Positions 1 to 11,873 are shown, numbered from the stretch's first letter. The stretch: 64,000 bases of DNA from Lolium rigidum (GCF_022539505.1 NC_061513.1:351025696-351089695); one strand, 5' to 3'. Notes: a model not told the origin generated them from the letters alone. A program made the numbers and translations.

Positions 1-1350
1 GCCATAGATCGCTCGGCTCGGAACCGTCCATGGCGCCCGCCGGCTCCGCCAGGCGACCCTACCCCGCCGTCTCCTGATCCTTGCCACGCCCTGCAACCTT
101 GAAGATCGGCTCGTCTACGGAAATCTCCAATCGAGACGCGACCATGGCTGCACCTCATCGTCCTCTGCCGCAGCTCCCCCGCCTCCTCGTCCTCAAGGTC
201 GAGCCCGCTCCCGCCACCTCCTCCTCCTCCCGCCGCTCCTCAAGCTCGCCGGCCCGGTGACTGCAGGAGCTCGTCCCCCTCGGGTGAGGTCGCCACGACC
301 ACCGCCACTGCCGCTCCGGCCATGGTGATGCTTCCACGGACCAGTGGATGGCGCTGCTACAATTGTTCTGCAACGTTGCTACATATGGTGGCCAGCCCTG
401 CTACCAGCGGCATAGCGCCCGCTTGCTCCGCCGCCATCCATGGCGCACGCCCAGCTCCTTCAAGCCCCCCACCTCCTCGTCCTCAGGCTGGCCCCCAAGC
501 TCGACCGGGTAGCTGCAGCCATGGGGTGGTGGAGCACCGGTGCTGCGAGGAGCGGCGGCGCCACTGCGAGCAGGGGCGATGGTGCTACTTGTGGTTGTCG
601 GCGTTGCTACGCGCGGTTGGTGGCCGTGCTACTTTGTGGCGTCGACGTCTGCTATGAAGGCCGACGGCGGCTGCTACAAAGGGCGGCGGCGGGAAGACGG
701 CTGCTACAATAGGCGTCGGCGTCTGCTACGAAGGCCGGCGGCCGCTGCTACAAAGGGCGGCGGCGCGACGACGGCTGCTACGAAGGGCGGCGGCGGCTGC
801 TACAAATGGCGGCGGCGCGACGATGGCTGCTACGATAGGCGTCGACGCCCCCTACGAAGGGCGGCGGCGGCTGCTACAAATGGCGGCGGCACGACGACAG
901 CTGCTACAATAGGCGTCGCCGTCTGCTACGAAGGCTGGCGGCGTCTGCTACAATAGGCGGCAGCGCATGGTACAAGCGGCAGCGTCACCGGCAGTTTCTG
1001 CGACGCCGGCGGTAGTTGCTACAAACAGGGCCATCGCCGTGCTGCAAGGAGGCCGACGGCGGTGCTACTGCTACAAGCTAAGTCAGCGGTGGCGCATGCG
1101 AGGGGTGGCGTTGCTGCGAGAGCGGGAGGCGGTGCTGCGAGTCCAGGAGGCAGTGCTGCCGGACCGGGCGGCGGTGCTGCCGGCGGGCCTTGATATCTCC
1201 GGTGTGCTGCAAGGACGTGCGGGTCAGGGAGTAGGGAAAATTTTCTTAGATGGATTTTTCTTTTTAATTCGCGTGGGAGCGTTGACTCCAATCAGACGGT
1301 TGTTCCCGTTCGAATCTAAGGGCCGGCGACCCGGGGGATTGGAGATTTGA
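1..1350. repeat. GC-rich degenerate tandem repeat region
   Basis: From about 590 to 1190 the sequence is built from short, imperfect repeats in which gctgctaca or gctacgaagg alternates with runs of ggcggc. All frames give long open readings rich in Arg, Ala and Gly, which is a GC-content effect and not evidence of coding. The flanks (1-590 and 1190-1350) are also GC-rich, with no recognisable domain. Blocks of this kind occur in Triticeae repetitive DNA, but I cannot name the element and see no terminal repeats. The array stops abruptly near 1350, where the DNA becomes AT-rich. Confidence 0.55.
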
Positions 1351-1410
1351 TCCCCCGGGGACGCTGAGCGCTGCCCATCAACTATTTGCTATCATGTTAG
1401 GAGGTGGTGT

Positions 1411-1779
1411 TTTGGCTCATAGGAGCAAATGCTCCTATTATACAAAATAATTAAAAAACAATTTTAAAAATGTCAAAAAATTCTGACATAATTTTTTTGT
1501 TGTACATCGTGACATTCTATGTTAGTGCACAAGTTTTCATGGAGAAACAACATTTTATGTGGTGTATACAAAAAAGACAAAAAAATGTCCTGTACGTAGT
1601 CGTGTTATAGCATCAAAATTTGTCTTTTTTACCTGAGCCACGAATTTTTATAGTTTTTTTTGAAAACTTGTGTACGAACATAAAATGTGTAGATGTACAT
1701 GAAAAAAATTAGTTTAGAATTTTTTGACACTTCAAAATGTAGATTCACACAATGGGAGCAAATGCTCCTATGAGCCAAA
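1411..1779. mobile_element. MITE-like element with inverted ends
   Basis: The two ends carry matching inverted repeats of about 25 bp: the left begins with ttggctcataggagcaaat and the right ends with the complement, tgctcctatgagccaa. The inner part is AT-rich, non-coding and also partly self-complementary. I could not fix a clean target-site duplication. Parts of the interior resemble the fold-back element at 13.06-14.29 kb, so both probably belong to one grass MITE group. Confidence 0.6.
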
Positions 1780-2600
1780 GCGAATATCCCGTATCAACTT
1801 TATTAGATACTCAATTAACATCTCACCATCGTCCCACCTAAGCGTCGTACTACTTGCATTCAACAGCTTGCTTACTCCGCTTCATCATACAAGGAAATGT
1901 TTTGGCTGGTAGTGAGTTATCAACTTATCAATTTATCATCCATAACCGGAAACACCTTATTCAGGGCTAATGGTGGGTCCCGCATGGTCTTTGCATCTCA
2001 CTGGTTGGTGGGCCCAGGAGACCCTTGACAAGGCAGAAATAGAGCATGCACGTGACTTTGAAACTTCAAGGAGATTTCATTGAAATTTGGAGAATTCAAT
2101 CCCTGGAAGATTTTCCTATGAAGACAAATTTGCATTCTTCGAGCCCAATCTCATACTAGATGTTTTTCTTTGTTTTCTCAAAAACTAACATGCAATAATC
2201 CTTAAAAACCTATTCCTATGATTCAGATATCTAATTCTTACTTTTTCCACATTGCTTCGACATGACATGTCATCCTAGAAATAAGCACATAAACCGAGTG
2301 ACAGACGCCATCATCTATAGATACTAGAAACGAACACGCAGGAAAAATGCAGAGACATGAAGTAACCAAGACTGATTATATAGGTTCAGGCATTAGAAAC
2401 AGTTCACATCGATGAGAACCCACTGACGAAACGAAACCCAGATACGCAGAAGCTAGTTATAATTACATTCACCCAAACCTAAGCGACATATCGGTTCAAG
2501 GGTTTCTTAGGGTCGCATGATTTAGTAGACTGGCTCTATAAGGTCTTAGCCAACATCAATTTTAGCGGTAAAACTTGCCCAGCCAAGCTCTCTTGAAAGC
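1780..2600. other. Intergenic; includes presumed MBF1 3' UTR
   Basis: No coding signal, structural RNA or complete transposon is seen here. The part next to 2630 is expected to be the 3' untranslated region of the minus-strand MBF1 gene. I found no canonical minus-strand AATAAA that would mark its end. Confidence 0.4.
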
Positions 2601-2629
2601 CTGAGCTCCTGTCAGATGTGAGCCGGCCT

Positions 2630-5600
2630 TCACTTCTTGCCTCGCAGCTTTGTACCAAGAGCCCTTTCCAGCTTAGCAATGATCTGTTGGTTCGGGATGG
2701 CCTTGCCAGACTCGTACTCCTGGATGACTTGTGGCTTCTCATTGATCATCTGGTAGTCAAGCAATGTCTAGTGAATAAAGGCAGAGATATTACAGATTTC
2801 AAGTTGGCACTCAAGTAAGATTTATACCTGTGCAAGCTGTGCCTGTGTGAGTTTCTTGTCCATTCTAGCCTGCATAATGCCCTTCTTCAGGTCTGACGGC
2901 ACACGCTCATCTGTTAATGAAAACCCAAAAAAACCAATGGTTAAAGCTTAAAAGCGATGAAATAAGTTGACAGTTAATTATAAAAAATGACACATTGAAA
3001 TATCCTAATTTCATAGCAACGATAGCAGTATTCATGTTACGTAACTAATGTTTTGATAAGTACAAATAAAACAAAATAATGTATCCCCATACTGGCAGCA
3101 GAATGCAAACAGCATCTAACCAGCATATTTAATTAGAAAGGACGGTACATCCTAAATGAACTATTTTCCTTGTGATTAACAGTTCAACTGGCTCCAGCAA
3201 GAACATACTGGTAGAACCTAAAAAAATGTGGCTTCAACTGCACCAATTATGTTTATTCCAAACCACGAACAATACATTGAACAATGAGTAAACCATGATA
3301 GTTGATCATTTAGGAATAAGAGTTGTCTCTATAGTGTAGACACCCAACCAAACATAAGCTTATTCGAAACCTCGAATAATTCAACGAACAACAAATAAAC
3401 AAGAGAAATGATAGCAGATAAATAAGGAATAATAACAGTTATAGTGTGGACACCCAACCAAGCATAACATTCTTTAGTAGATATATACTGCTATATCTCA
3501 GAGACAATGAATTGCAGTCACATTTGTGAATGCAATAAGGAAAAAACTAGATGTGCTGATCAACTGACAAGCACATATCATGCATAAGTTCTTTTCTAAA
3601 ACAACGGCAAACCATTAGTCATATTTCACAGATATTATAAGATTAAATTGGGATGCATAAACAAAAGCACATAAACAAAATGATTGGACAAAATGGAACA
3701 ACTATTTTAACTGGTCATTCTTCTTTGAAATATAAAATAGCAACAAACAAATGGAACTCACGAGCAAGATTCTCTGTATCATCATCAAGCCTCTTTGTGT
3801 TGAGCGATGTGCCGCTATTGGCAGCCTTGTTTGTCCCAGCATTATCTGCATTCAGCAACAATGCCAACTGAGTTAAAGCAATATATAATATAATTCCTAT
3901 TTATCTCTATAAATAAAGTGTGCACAAGAATATGTACAGATATTCTGCTAATGTAAAGCAAAATTATGTATGCCACAGCACACCCTATCATACAATATAT
4001 CACATACTGATCATATGCAAGCATTTATGATTGCCACACCGCCACAGCATGCATATAAAAGCTAGAAAAATATCTCATCATACAAGAGAAAGGTATTCCA
4101 TGACAAACTTGAACCTAAATGGCAGGCACATGAGCGAGAAGGTACTATTCGATGTAGCATGGAGTGCATATTGCAAAGAACCACCTAGATAGTAGACACT
4201 CCTAACTCTCAATTTTTGCAAAAAGATATAGACAAATAAATTATCCTAGATTCCACACTTGGACGTGATAGGTTTTCCACTAGGCTCACGAGGTGTAATG
4301 GTGCATTGAAAGCAGAACTAGCTCTTCTAGTGGCAATGTAATATCCCCATGAATTTAGAAAAGATTGACAAGACATCGTCGACATGGATCTACCATGACA
4401 CAAGGTTTCAGATCTGAATTCAACGCACAAATCATGAAACCTTGCCGTGAATAGTAGCCAAAAGTACTGTTCACACCAAATTTAAACTCAGTACTATTCA
4501 CGTCATGATTATTCTCAGTGTGATTTAAATTTTATGACAAGGTGGAGACCTGTTGTATCAACATTGTTCAATTTCTTAGAGAACTTACAAAAAATTACAG
4601 GTAAAAATTGGGCATCTAAGACACTAGTACACGCTAATCCCGCTAGTACGTGCAACATAGCCCCAACATGATATTACTTCCATCAGAACTAATACATCAT
4701 GAATGCAGCGGCATTCTACTTATACAGATCTTGCCCCAACATATCACAGGTTCTTATCAACGCTTTACAGTGGATTCGCATAATGCAAAAGAAGATTGAT
4801 ACTTGGAAGTAACCTACAGTGCCAGTTCGAGTGCACAAACAACGTTGTAAATACAAGCAATGAGTCGCTGCTACAGTGCAGGATACAAGGATGAAACACC
4901 ATTAACCACATGCTCTCACCTCAGATTCAACACGTGAGTTGCATCAGTACCTTTTGAACAAGTGAATCGTAAAAGAAAACTAAAATCTCAGGAAAATAAA
5001 GTCAATAAGCACTATCAAAGAACCAAACAACAACATGCAAGCATTTATGATGGCCACAAGATGTATAAGAAAAACATGAAAACCTTCAACTTCAATGGCA
5101 AGCAATTTGTTGACATGATGAAGAATGTAATATTCAATGTAGCGCGGAACATATTGCAAAGACACCTAGATATTACACATTCCTAACTCCCAGTTTCCCA
5201 AAAAAATGAACAGATAATGAACGATCCAGTTCCACAATTGAACTTGATAGGTGCGCACTAGGCACATGAGATGTGCTAGTGCACTGAAAGCATATTGGCA
5301 CTTCTAACTGCATTGGAAAATCCCGATAAAGATAGATAAGATTGACACAGCATGGATCTTCGATGGCATAATATTTCCAAATCAGAATTAAACTCACACA
5401 TCACGAAAAAAGAAAAAAGGAAAAAAGAAAAAGAAAACTTGCCATGAACAGTAGCCAAATCTACTGTTCACGTGACACTCGGCGTTGCTACAATTCCATC
5501 ATGATTGGCCAATTTTGTTTCTCAGCATGCCTGAAATTTTGTGGCATATTGTGGAGACATGGTGCATCAATACTGTTCAATTATTTAGAAAACTTCCATG

Positions 5601-6983
5601 TAGCATTTCAGGTGCAAATTGAGCATGTAGGACACTAGTGCACCCTAATCCCAGTACAAGCAGCGTTGCCCCAACATGACATTACTTCCATCCAGAACGA
5701 AGACATCATGAATACAACGGCACTCTACTATACAGATTTTGCCCCACAGGTTCTTATCAACGATTTTTTACAAGATTTTACAAGCTGCAAAAGATGGTTC
5801 ACACTGTAATCCACAAGTACACAATCAAACATTGCAATACAATCAACTAGCCACTGCTGCAATGCAGGATACAAGGATGAAACGCAGTGAATCGTATACT
5901 CCCACCTCGATCAGATTCAACACAGGTGCTGCATCATTAGTAATCAAACGAGTGAACCATAAATTATGTGACCATATTGTGGAGACATGCTGCATCAACA
6001 CTGTTCAATTACTTAGAAAACTTCCATGTAGCATGTCAGGTGCAAATTGAGCATGTAGGACACTAGTACACCCTAACCCCACTCGTACACGCAGCATTGC
6101 CCCAACACGGTATTACTTCCATCCAGAACGAAGACATCATGAATACAACAGCACTCTGCTACACAGATTTTGCCCCACAGGTTCTTATCAACAATATTTT
6201 GTACAAGACTTTACACGCTGCAAGCAAAAGATGGTTCGCATTGTAATCCACGCTGCACAGACAAACGTTGCAACACAATCAAATCAACTAGCCACTGCTA
6301 CAATGCAGGAAACAAGGATGAAACGCAGTGAATCGTGTGCTCCCACCTCGATCAGATTCAACACAGGTGCTGCATCTTAGTAATCAAACAAGTGAACCGT
6401 AGAAGAAAACAACAAAAAAAACTCGGGAGATGAGGCACTAAGCAGTATCAAAAGACCAAACAGGAACGTGGTCTAGTCTTCTTCTAGAGATCTTCTAACT
6501 ATAAAATGACCGATTTATTCGCCCAAAAAAAAATCTAACAATTTATTCTCCCTAGAAGAAGCCGAATAATTTATTCCCCCCAAAATTCTCGTGAACCAAG
6601 CTTCTAGGGTAACCACGCCAGCCGATCTCCGAGGAAACGAGGAGATCGGTAGCGCATCGACCGCCCAAACATCCAGCACCGCGCGCGCGCCAAGCTGGCT
6701 CGAACCGAGCGCCTACTCGAGAGTCGAGACGAAGTAGCAGCTACTAGTACTGCGTACGCGGCCAAATCGACCACCCGCGTCGAACGATTTCGGTCGAGGG
6801 GTCGAGAGATGGGGGTTGGGGAGGGGCGGGCGGGGTCTTACGCTTCTTGGAGATGTCGATGTCGGCGCCGGCGCGGCGGGCGGCGTTGACGGCCTTCTCG
6901 TCCTTCTTGGCGGCGGCGTTGGGCAGCTTCTTGCGCACGACGACGGGCTCCCAGTCCTGGGTGACCGGCCCGCTGCGGGACAT
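2630..6983 (-). CDS. MBF1: Multiprotein bridging factor 1 (MBF1a/b type transcriptional coactivator)
   Basis: Four exons joined by GT/AG introns give 142 residues, the usual length of plant MBF1a/b: 6983-6842, 3845-3762, 2910-2828 and 2749-2630 (stop codon included). The N-terminal MBF1 domain contains [11 protein letters not shown] (residues 9-19) and [14 protein letters not shown] (27-40). A Ser/Thr/Asn-rich linker leads to [14 protein letters not shown]. The C-terminal Cro/C1-type helix-turn-helix follows, with [20 protein letters not shown] and a basic LRGKK tail. MBF1 proteins are nuclear coactivators that bridge TBP and bZIP-type regulators. Phases agree across all junctions (1, 1, 0). 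Intron 1 is nearly 3 kb and contains tandem duplications; the other introns are 851 and 78 bp. The start chosen is the only Met giving the conserved N-terminus. The heat-induced MBF1c type is less likely, because the length and exon pattern fit MBF1a/b. All junctions and domains are intact. Confidence 0.95.
4010..6470. repeat. Tandem duplications inside MBF1 intron 1
   Basis: A module recurs three times: about 4010-5030, 5035-5968 and a shorter copy at about 5970-6470. Shared landmarks are the phrases catgcaagcatttatga, ggacactagt, gccccaacat and aggatacaaggatgaaac. The second and third copies are the most alike and are offset by about 428 bp. The first copy is clearly older. No coding sequence lies in the module. 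Its origin is not clear: it may be intron sequence that expanded, or a tandemly duplicated insertion. Confidence 0.75.
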
Positions 6984-7279
6984 CTTGCTCCTCCTCCGCG
7001 GCGGGGGGCTCGCGCTCCGGTGGGGTTAGGGTTTTGCGGAGAGGTCGGAGACGAGGACGGAGTGGTCGGTGGGTGCGAATGATCGGGGTTGGGGTGGCGA
7101 GTGGCGTCGGTCTCGTGACTCTGCTGGTCTTGAGGTGAGACCAGCTGGGCCCTGGTGGGCTGGGCTGGATAAATGTGACATGTGATTCGTGCAGGAGCAG
7201 ACATGGACTCTCAAAAGGAAATTCTTTCATAAAGTTAGAGCCCATGTTTTTCCCCTCAGATTTAAAGAACTTTGTTCAC

Positions 7280-7905
7280 AAGGTGATATGGATGAGGATG
7301 TTTTCCACGGGATCAGGACGGGATGGATGAAGAGGCAACAAATATCTGGCATTCTATGTGACAAGAAGGTCCCATAAAAGCTGAAAAGTAAGTTCTATAG
7401 GACATCAGATCGACGATGCTTTATGAAGCAGAATGTTGGCCATTAAAATATAACGCATCGAACAAATGAGTGTTGTCGAGATGCACATGCTACGGTGGAC
7501 ATGTATCCATATAAAAAGGAATGGATTAGCATGAGGTAGTATGTGATAGCTAGGGGTGGCACCGGTCTTTGATGGACCGAAAAGTCTCCTCTATGCAGGG
7601 TTGTTGCTCTTTAACAAACGAGGTCTAGTGGAAGAGGCGGGTTAGGCAAATTGAGTACTCAGATTCGGCATGGACATACAATCAAAGAGTAAGGAGCAGT
7701 TATTTGCAATGACGGGTGGACAAGAAGGTAGTCCAACACCAACTGGTGGTTTGGTCCTATCCAATGGAGGCCTCCAGAAACACCAGTAGTTGAATTCTAG
7801 GGAGTATGGGAAATACGAGGAGGGGCGGAAGACGACCAAAGTTTACATGGGCAGAGGCGGTAAAAAGTGACTTGAGGGACTGGAATGTTTCGCATAGTAA
7901 TTAAT
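7280..7905 (+). mobile_element. Degraded LINE reverse-transcriptase C-terminal fragment
   Basis: Conceptual translation across several frameshifts and stops gives the remains of a plant non-LTR retrotransposon. AMLYEAECWP (around 7420) corresponds to the family motif LYGAECWP. Around 7760-7880 the pieces QWRPPETPV and WAEAVKSDLRDWN match the conserved RRPPEAPV and W-VKRDLKDWN segments that close such open reading frames. Stops and shifts make it non-functional. It lies directly upstream of the MBF1 promoter in the opposite orientation. Confidence 0.75.
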
Positions 7906-7973
7906 GATCCATGTGTCGGAATCTTAGTCTACTTGTTCTTTTTCTCTCATCCTATTTTGGTTTCCATAGAACT

Positions 7974-8252
7974 AACCTGTGGTCGGGTGGTTAGGATGGT
8001 AGTGGCACCCCAACCCACCAGAGTTCAAACCTCAGGTTTGACACTTTGGTGTCTTATAAAAGACGGAGTATTCTTGAGTGGAAGGCGATGTTGCCATCGA
8101 GACTTTGTCAATCTCAAGTCCCGTCGGATGAAGTTTCTTTGATCCAGTCTCTCGGAGGTGCTCATAGGGGTAGGGTGTACGTGCATGCGTTCATAGGGTT
8201 GAGTGTATATGCGTATGTGTAGGCATCTACAACTGTACCGTGTTACAAAAAA
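7974..8252 (+). mobile_element. Au-type SINE
   Basis: The 5' end begins with a tRNA-like head containing an A-box-like gtcgggtggttagg and a B-box-like gagttcaaacct at 8021-8032. The body contains the phrases ggaggtgctcataggggtag and gtgcgttcatagggt, as in the Au SINE family of grasses. It ends in tgtt followed by a short A run. The element is diverged but nearly full length. A second copy in the other orientation lies at 59.65 kb. Confidence 0.85.
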
Positions 8253-9366
8253 AAGTAGTGGAATGATTTTTTTACCCATATCCATCCATTTATTCAAATG
8301 AAATGAGTAAATGATAGAAATCTTTATTTGATCCTGAATTCAAATGAAAGTGGGGTTTGTACAATCCAACTAGATGTTCTTGTCTTTGTCGAAAAAAAAG
8401 AACTAGATGTTCTTATAGAATTCCTGGATTCAAATGAAAAGTGGGGTTTGTACAATCCAACTAGATGTTCTTATAGAATTCCTTCGTTAAAAAATAAATA
8501 AACAAGGGTATCTATAATAACATTGCAACTTTATTTTGCGTCTAAATTGACAATTATTTGATCTTGTCTATCAGTCTTATCCTTATTCGTCAAGTCATAT
8601 AAATCCACGTGTGTTTCAAACCAGTACATGCATATTCTTATCATATTAATGTGTTCAATCAAGATATATGATATAGTCTCTTATCGTTGCAATCCTCCAT
8701 TTCCCAATAGAATCCATTCTGATCCAAAGATGATTAACTCTATCAAGTATTAGCTCATCGGCCCTTAACCTTCTGGCCTATTTTCTTGACACTGAACCCA
8801 TGAAATAAAACATCTTGAAGGGCCTCTTTGGTTTGCCACGTTAAGTCCTATACAAACTGAAAACAAATGAATATATAACTAAAGTTATTTGGTTGCACCA
8901 TATGAAGAACGCATGAACTTTCCTCGAAGAATAGATGCACTACACTATTGTTGTCTTACAAACAAAAAAATTTCAACAAGATTGGACTAAATGGAAATTT
9001 GCCTTTGGAAATGAATGTAAAGTTGACTGCACAAACATTGTATGGTTTTTCAGCCCTAAGAACCAAAAAGGATTACCCGTAAAAAAAAGAACCAAAAAGG
9101 ATCTATTGAGAAAAACACACAATGAACTGGAAGAACATCTCCCGTATTGCATATTCATAATTTGTTATGTGTACTGCATATCTGTGTATTCGAAATACGT
9201 TGATGGAGACCGGAACAGCCGTTCTGTCCAAGGCCAAAATGCTAGTCTGATCAGACGCCTGTGAACACACTTCGTTCTTCCCGTTGTCACTCAAGAAACC
9301 TATCAGATGGTTTGAAATCTGAATCGTGACATGCAGAAAACAATGTAACCAGCAACAGTGTCTGAA
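8253..9366. other. Intergenic AT-rich sequence with a short direct repeat
   Basis: A segment of about 65 bp beginning ttcaaatgaaa and containing ggggtttgtacaatccaac occurs twice, at about 8338-8400 and 8430-8483. Otherwise this stretch shows no coding region, RNA gene or complete mobile element. The open frames at 8935-9264 are low in complexity and match nothing I recognise. Confidence 0.5.
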
Positions 9367-9875
9367 GCTTGATTATTTAAAGTACCAGTAGTGTACTGAC
9401 ATAAATCACCATTCGTGGAAAGCTGAATAGTTTCTAAACCAAATTAACAGTGACAACGATACAGTTTATGTTACCCGTAATCGGAAGCAGTGTTTAACTG
9501 AATTTGCAAGATTTATACCTACAAGGCTACAACATGGAGGCATAAGATAAAGCATATGCAATCCTTATTACAGACTTCCCGAACGATTCAGATATCTACA
9601 TGTGCAGTTCGATCAACAGATCCTCCAAGCAACCTGGAGGGAAATCTGGAGCTTACATCTCGCGATCTCTTCAAGCATGAATCATCAGTGTGGTCGAGAA
9701 TTATAGTGTAGTCCTTGCTGCTCACATCTCTTAAGTAGCATCCATCCGAACCGGTGTATTTGTACACCTGATGGTTCTGCCCTGATCCAGAAATCACCAA
9801 ATTCTTCTTCACCCTCATGCTACCGCGTGCTGACTGCACGTTCTGCAGAGAGCTGTTGGACCTTTTCTCACTGAT
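9367..9875 (-). pseudogene. Tandem duplicate of the 3' end of the PNGase A-like gene
   Basis: This 509-bp block is a near copy of 9876-10380, which holds the last 100 or so codons and the 3' UTR of the adjacent glycoamidase gene. It contains the coding part for the C-terminus (open at 9588-9839) and the downstream sequence starting at gcttgattatttaaagtacc. It has no upstream coding part, so it cannot make a full enzyme. Differences between the copies are scattered single bases. It lies immediately downstream of the gene in the same orientation and may supply a second transcript end. Confidence 0.85.
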
Positions 9876-10088
9876 GCTTGATTATTTAAAGTACCAGTAG
9901 TGTACTGACATGAATCACCATTCGTGGAAAGCTGAATAATTTCTAAACCAAATTAACAGTGACAATGATACAGTTCATGTTACCCGTAATTGAAAGCAGT
10001 GTTTAATTGAATTTGCAAGATTCATACCTACAACATGGAGGCATAAGATAAAGCTTATGCAATCCTTATTACAGACTTCCCGAACGAT

Positions 10089-11873
10089 TCAGATATCTAC
10101 ATGTGCAGTTCGATCAACAGATCCTCCAAGCAACCTGGAGGGAAATCTGGAGCTTACATCTCGCGATCTCTTCAAGCATGAATCATCAGTGTGGTCGAAA
10201 ATAATAGTGTAGTCCTTGCTGCTCACATCTCTGAAGTAGCATCCATCGGCACCGATGTATTTGTACACCTGATGGTTCTGCCCCGATCCAGAAATCACCA
10301 AATTCTTCTTCACCCTCATGCTACCGCGTGCCGACTGCGAGTTCTGCAGAGAGCTGTTGGCCCTCTTCTCATTGATGCCCAGCTTGACAACTGAAACCAT
10401 GGAGTACTCATCTCCCACTTCGTCCGAGGTTCCAGAGAAAAGATAGAGTGGGAAGACCTGGTGAACTTCTTCCGAGAGCAGCACCGTAGTGCCGTTTGTG
10501 GCGGAAACACCAGACGTTGCATCGATCGTTTGGTTCACCACTTGGACAACGCCGTTCTTGCTATACACATTGCTGTTTTTGTAGCTGAATCTCTGGTAGA
10601 ATGTTGTCATGACCTTTCCATGTGACGATTCCACCCACCCGGTGGCTGAGACATGTCGGCTTGCCGTCGTCACAAACTGCCCATCCAGCTCTCTGAACTC
10701 CGATTCCACACTGGGTCCTGACATCGCCGCATCGTAGCTTATCAGTCCCCCAGTTGTCTTCTTGCTATTGTGATCTAACCACAGGTGCAAATTGGCATCA
10801 ACGTACCATACATCCAGTGCATTTGTCACACCAAAACTAAAATCATGCTTCTTGCCATCCAGGAGCTTCCCCAGGAACGGCGTGATGTCAATGTCATACG
10901 TTGGGAGATTGAACGAGCCAACGCCGGTGATAGGTCGCCACATAAGCGGGTTGACACCGCCGGTGTAGATGACAGTGAACGGCCAAACAGCACCGACGAC
11001 GTCTTCATCGACCTTAACAATGATCTCGCGGAAGGCACCGTTGCCAGGGAAGTCGAACAAGTTATTAGCCTCAATGTACTCGTTGGGAGGGTTCGTGTAC
11101 CAGAACTCGTCGCTGCCGTGGAACGAAACGAACACCTCAAGGACTGCCCTGTAGGTGTTCGACGGAATTGCGAGCTTCTTTGACTGCGCATCGGTGGAGC
11201 TCTGGATGCAGAACCACTGCCCGTCGTGTAGAGGAAGGTTTCTCGAGACGGGCAGGATCAGATCGGCATGCTGCGGCGGCGGTGGCGCCGTGGGGTCAAA
11301 GTAGAGGTGGAGCGTGAGGTTGACGTGGTAGACGCCGGTGTATGTCTGGTCGACGATGTTGCCCAGGTACACCGCGACCTCGCCGGGCGCGGAGAGAAGG
11401 GCAGCGTACCTGGTGACGTCGCGGGAGACCGACCAGTGGACGCCGTTGGGGCGCGGCTCGGCGGTGCAGCCGCGGAGCAGCTCGGCGCCGGAGAGCCAGA
11501 CGCCGAAGATGCGGTCGAACTGGAGGCCGCGGCAGTCGGCGGTCCACTCGAGCACGGCGAGCGCGACGGACCCGCCCCCGGCGCGCGCGGCGGCGAGGCA
11601 GTTGGGCGGGGAGTAGGCGGCGGTGGAGGGAGGCAGGCCGTAGGTGTAGCCGAAGGAGTCGGAGAGGAGCAGCGTGGAGCAGGGCCCGACGCTGCCGCCC
11701 GGCGGCCGGATCGGGCGGTCAACCTCGAAGAATGTGGTGGGTGGCTCCGAGGCGTTGACTGGAGCGAGCTGGAGCGGCGGGAAGCGGTGCCTGCGCGGCA
11801 CTCCGGCCGCTGCGTGGGGGAGGACCAGCGCGAGGAGCAGAAGCAAGCAGGAGCTGGTGGTCGGCGATGCCAT
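10089..11873 (-). CDS. Peptide-N4-(N-acetyl-beta-glucosaminyl)asparagine amidase A-like protein (copy 1)
   Basis: A single-exon gene of 594 residues. The family (PNGase A, as in almond) releases N-glycans, including core-fucosylated ones, from peptides in the secretory or vacuolar route. A signal peptide occupies about residues 1-23 (LLLLLALVLPHAAA). Family blocks follow: PPTTFFEVDRPI, CSTLLLSDSFGYTYG, VLEWTADCRG, FDRIFGVWLSGAELLR, YLGNIVDQTYTGVYHVN, FWYTNPPNEYI and LPTYDIDITPFLGKLLDGK. Several Asn-X-Ser/Thr sequons fit a secreted glycoprotein. The reading frame is open for 39 more codons upstream, but the Met at 11873 directly precedes the signal peptide. Compared with the copy at 45.7 kb, about eight residues are missing near the C-terminus, and the last 20 or so residues come from a different frame, giving an extended tail. 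The hallmark blocks are intact, so activity is plausible. Confidence 0.92.
   Translation of the reverse strand: MASPTTSSCLLLLLALVLPHAAAGVPRRHRFPPLQLAPVNASEPPTTFFEVDRPIRPPGGSVGPCSTLLLSDSFGYTYGLPPSTAAYSPPNCLAAARAGGGSVALAVLEWTADCRGLQFDRIFGVWLSGAELLRGCTAEPRPNGVHWSVSRDVTRYAALLSAPGEVAVYLGNIVDQTYTGVYHVNLTLHLYFDPTAPPPPQHADLILPVSRNLPLHDGQWFCIQSSTDAQSKKLAIPSNTYRAVLEVFVSFHGSDEFWYTNPPNEYIEANNLFDFPGNGAFREIIVKVDEDVVGAVWPFTVIYTGGVNPLMWRPITGVGSFNLPTYDIDITPFLGKLLDGKKHDFSFGVTNALDVWYVDANLHLWLDHNSKKTTGGLISYDAAMSGPSVESEFRELDGQFVTTASRHVSATGWVESSHGKVMTTFYQRFSYKNSNVYSKNGVVQVVNQTIDATSGVSATNGTTVLLSEEVHQVFPLYLFSGTSDEVGDEYSMVSVVKLGINEKRANSSLQNSQSARGSMRVKKNLVISGSGQNHQVYKYIGADGCYFRDVSSKDYTIIFDHTDDSCLKRSRDVSSRFPSRLLGGSVDRTAHVDI

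Noticed and set aside
155..1350. Several overlapping frames of 70-138 codons
   Set aside because: They are products of the GC-rich tandem repeat; composition is low in complexity and both strands are open.
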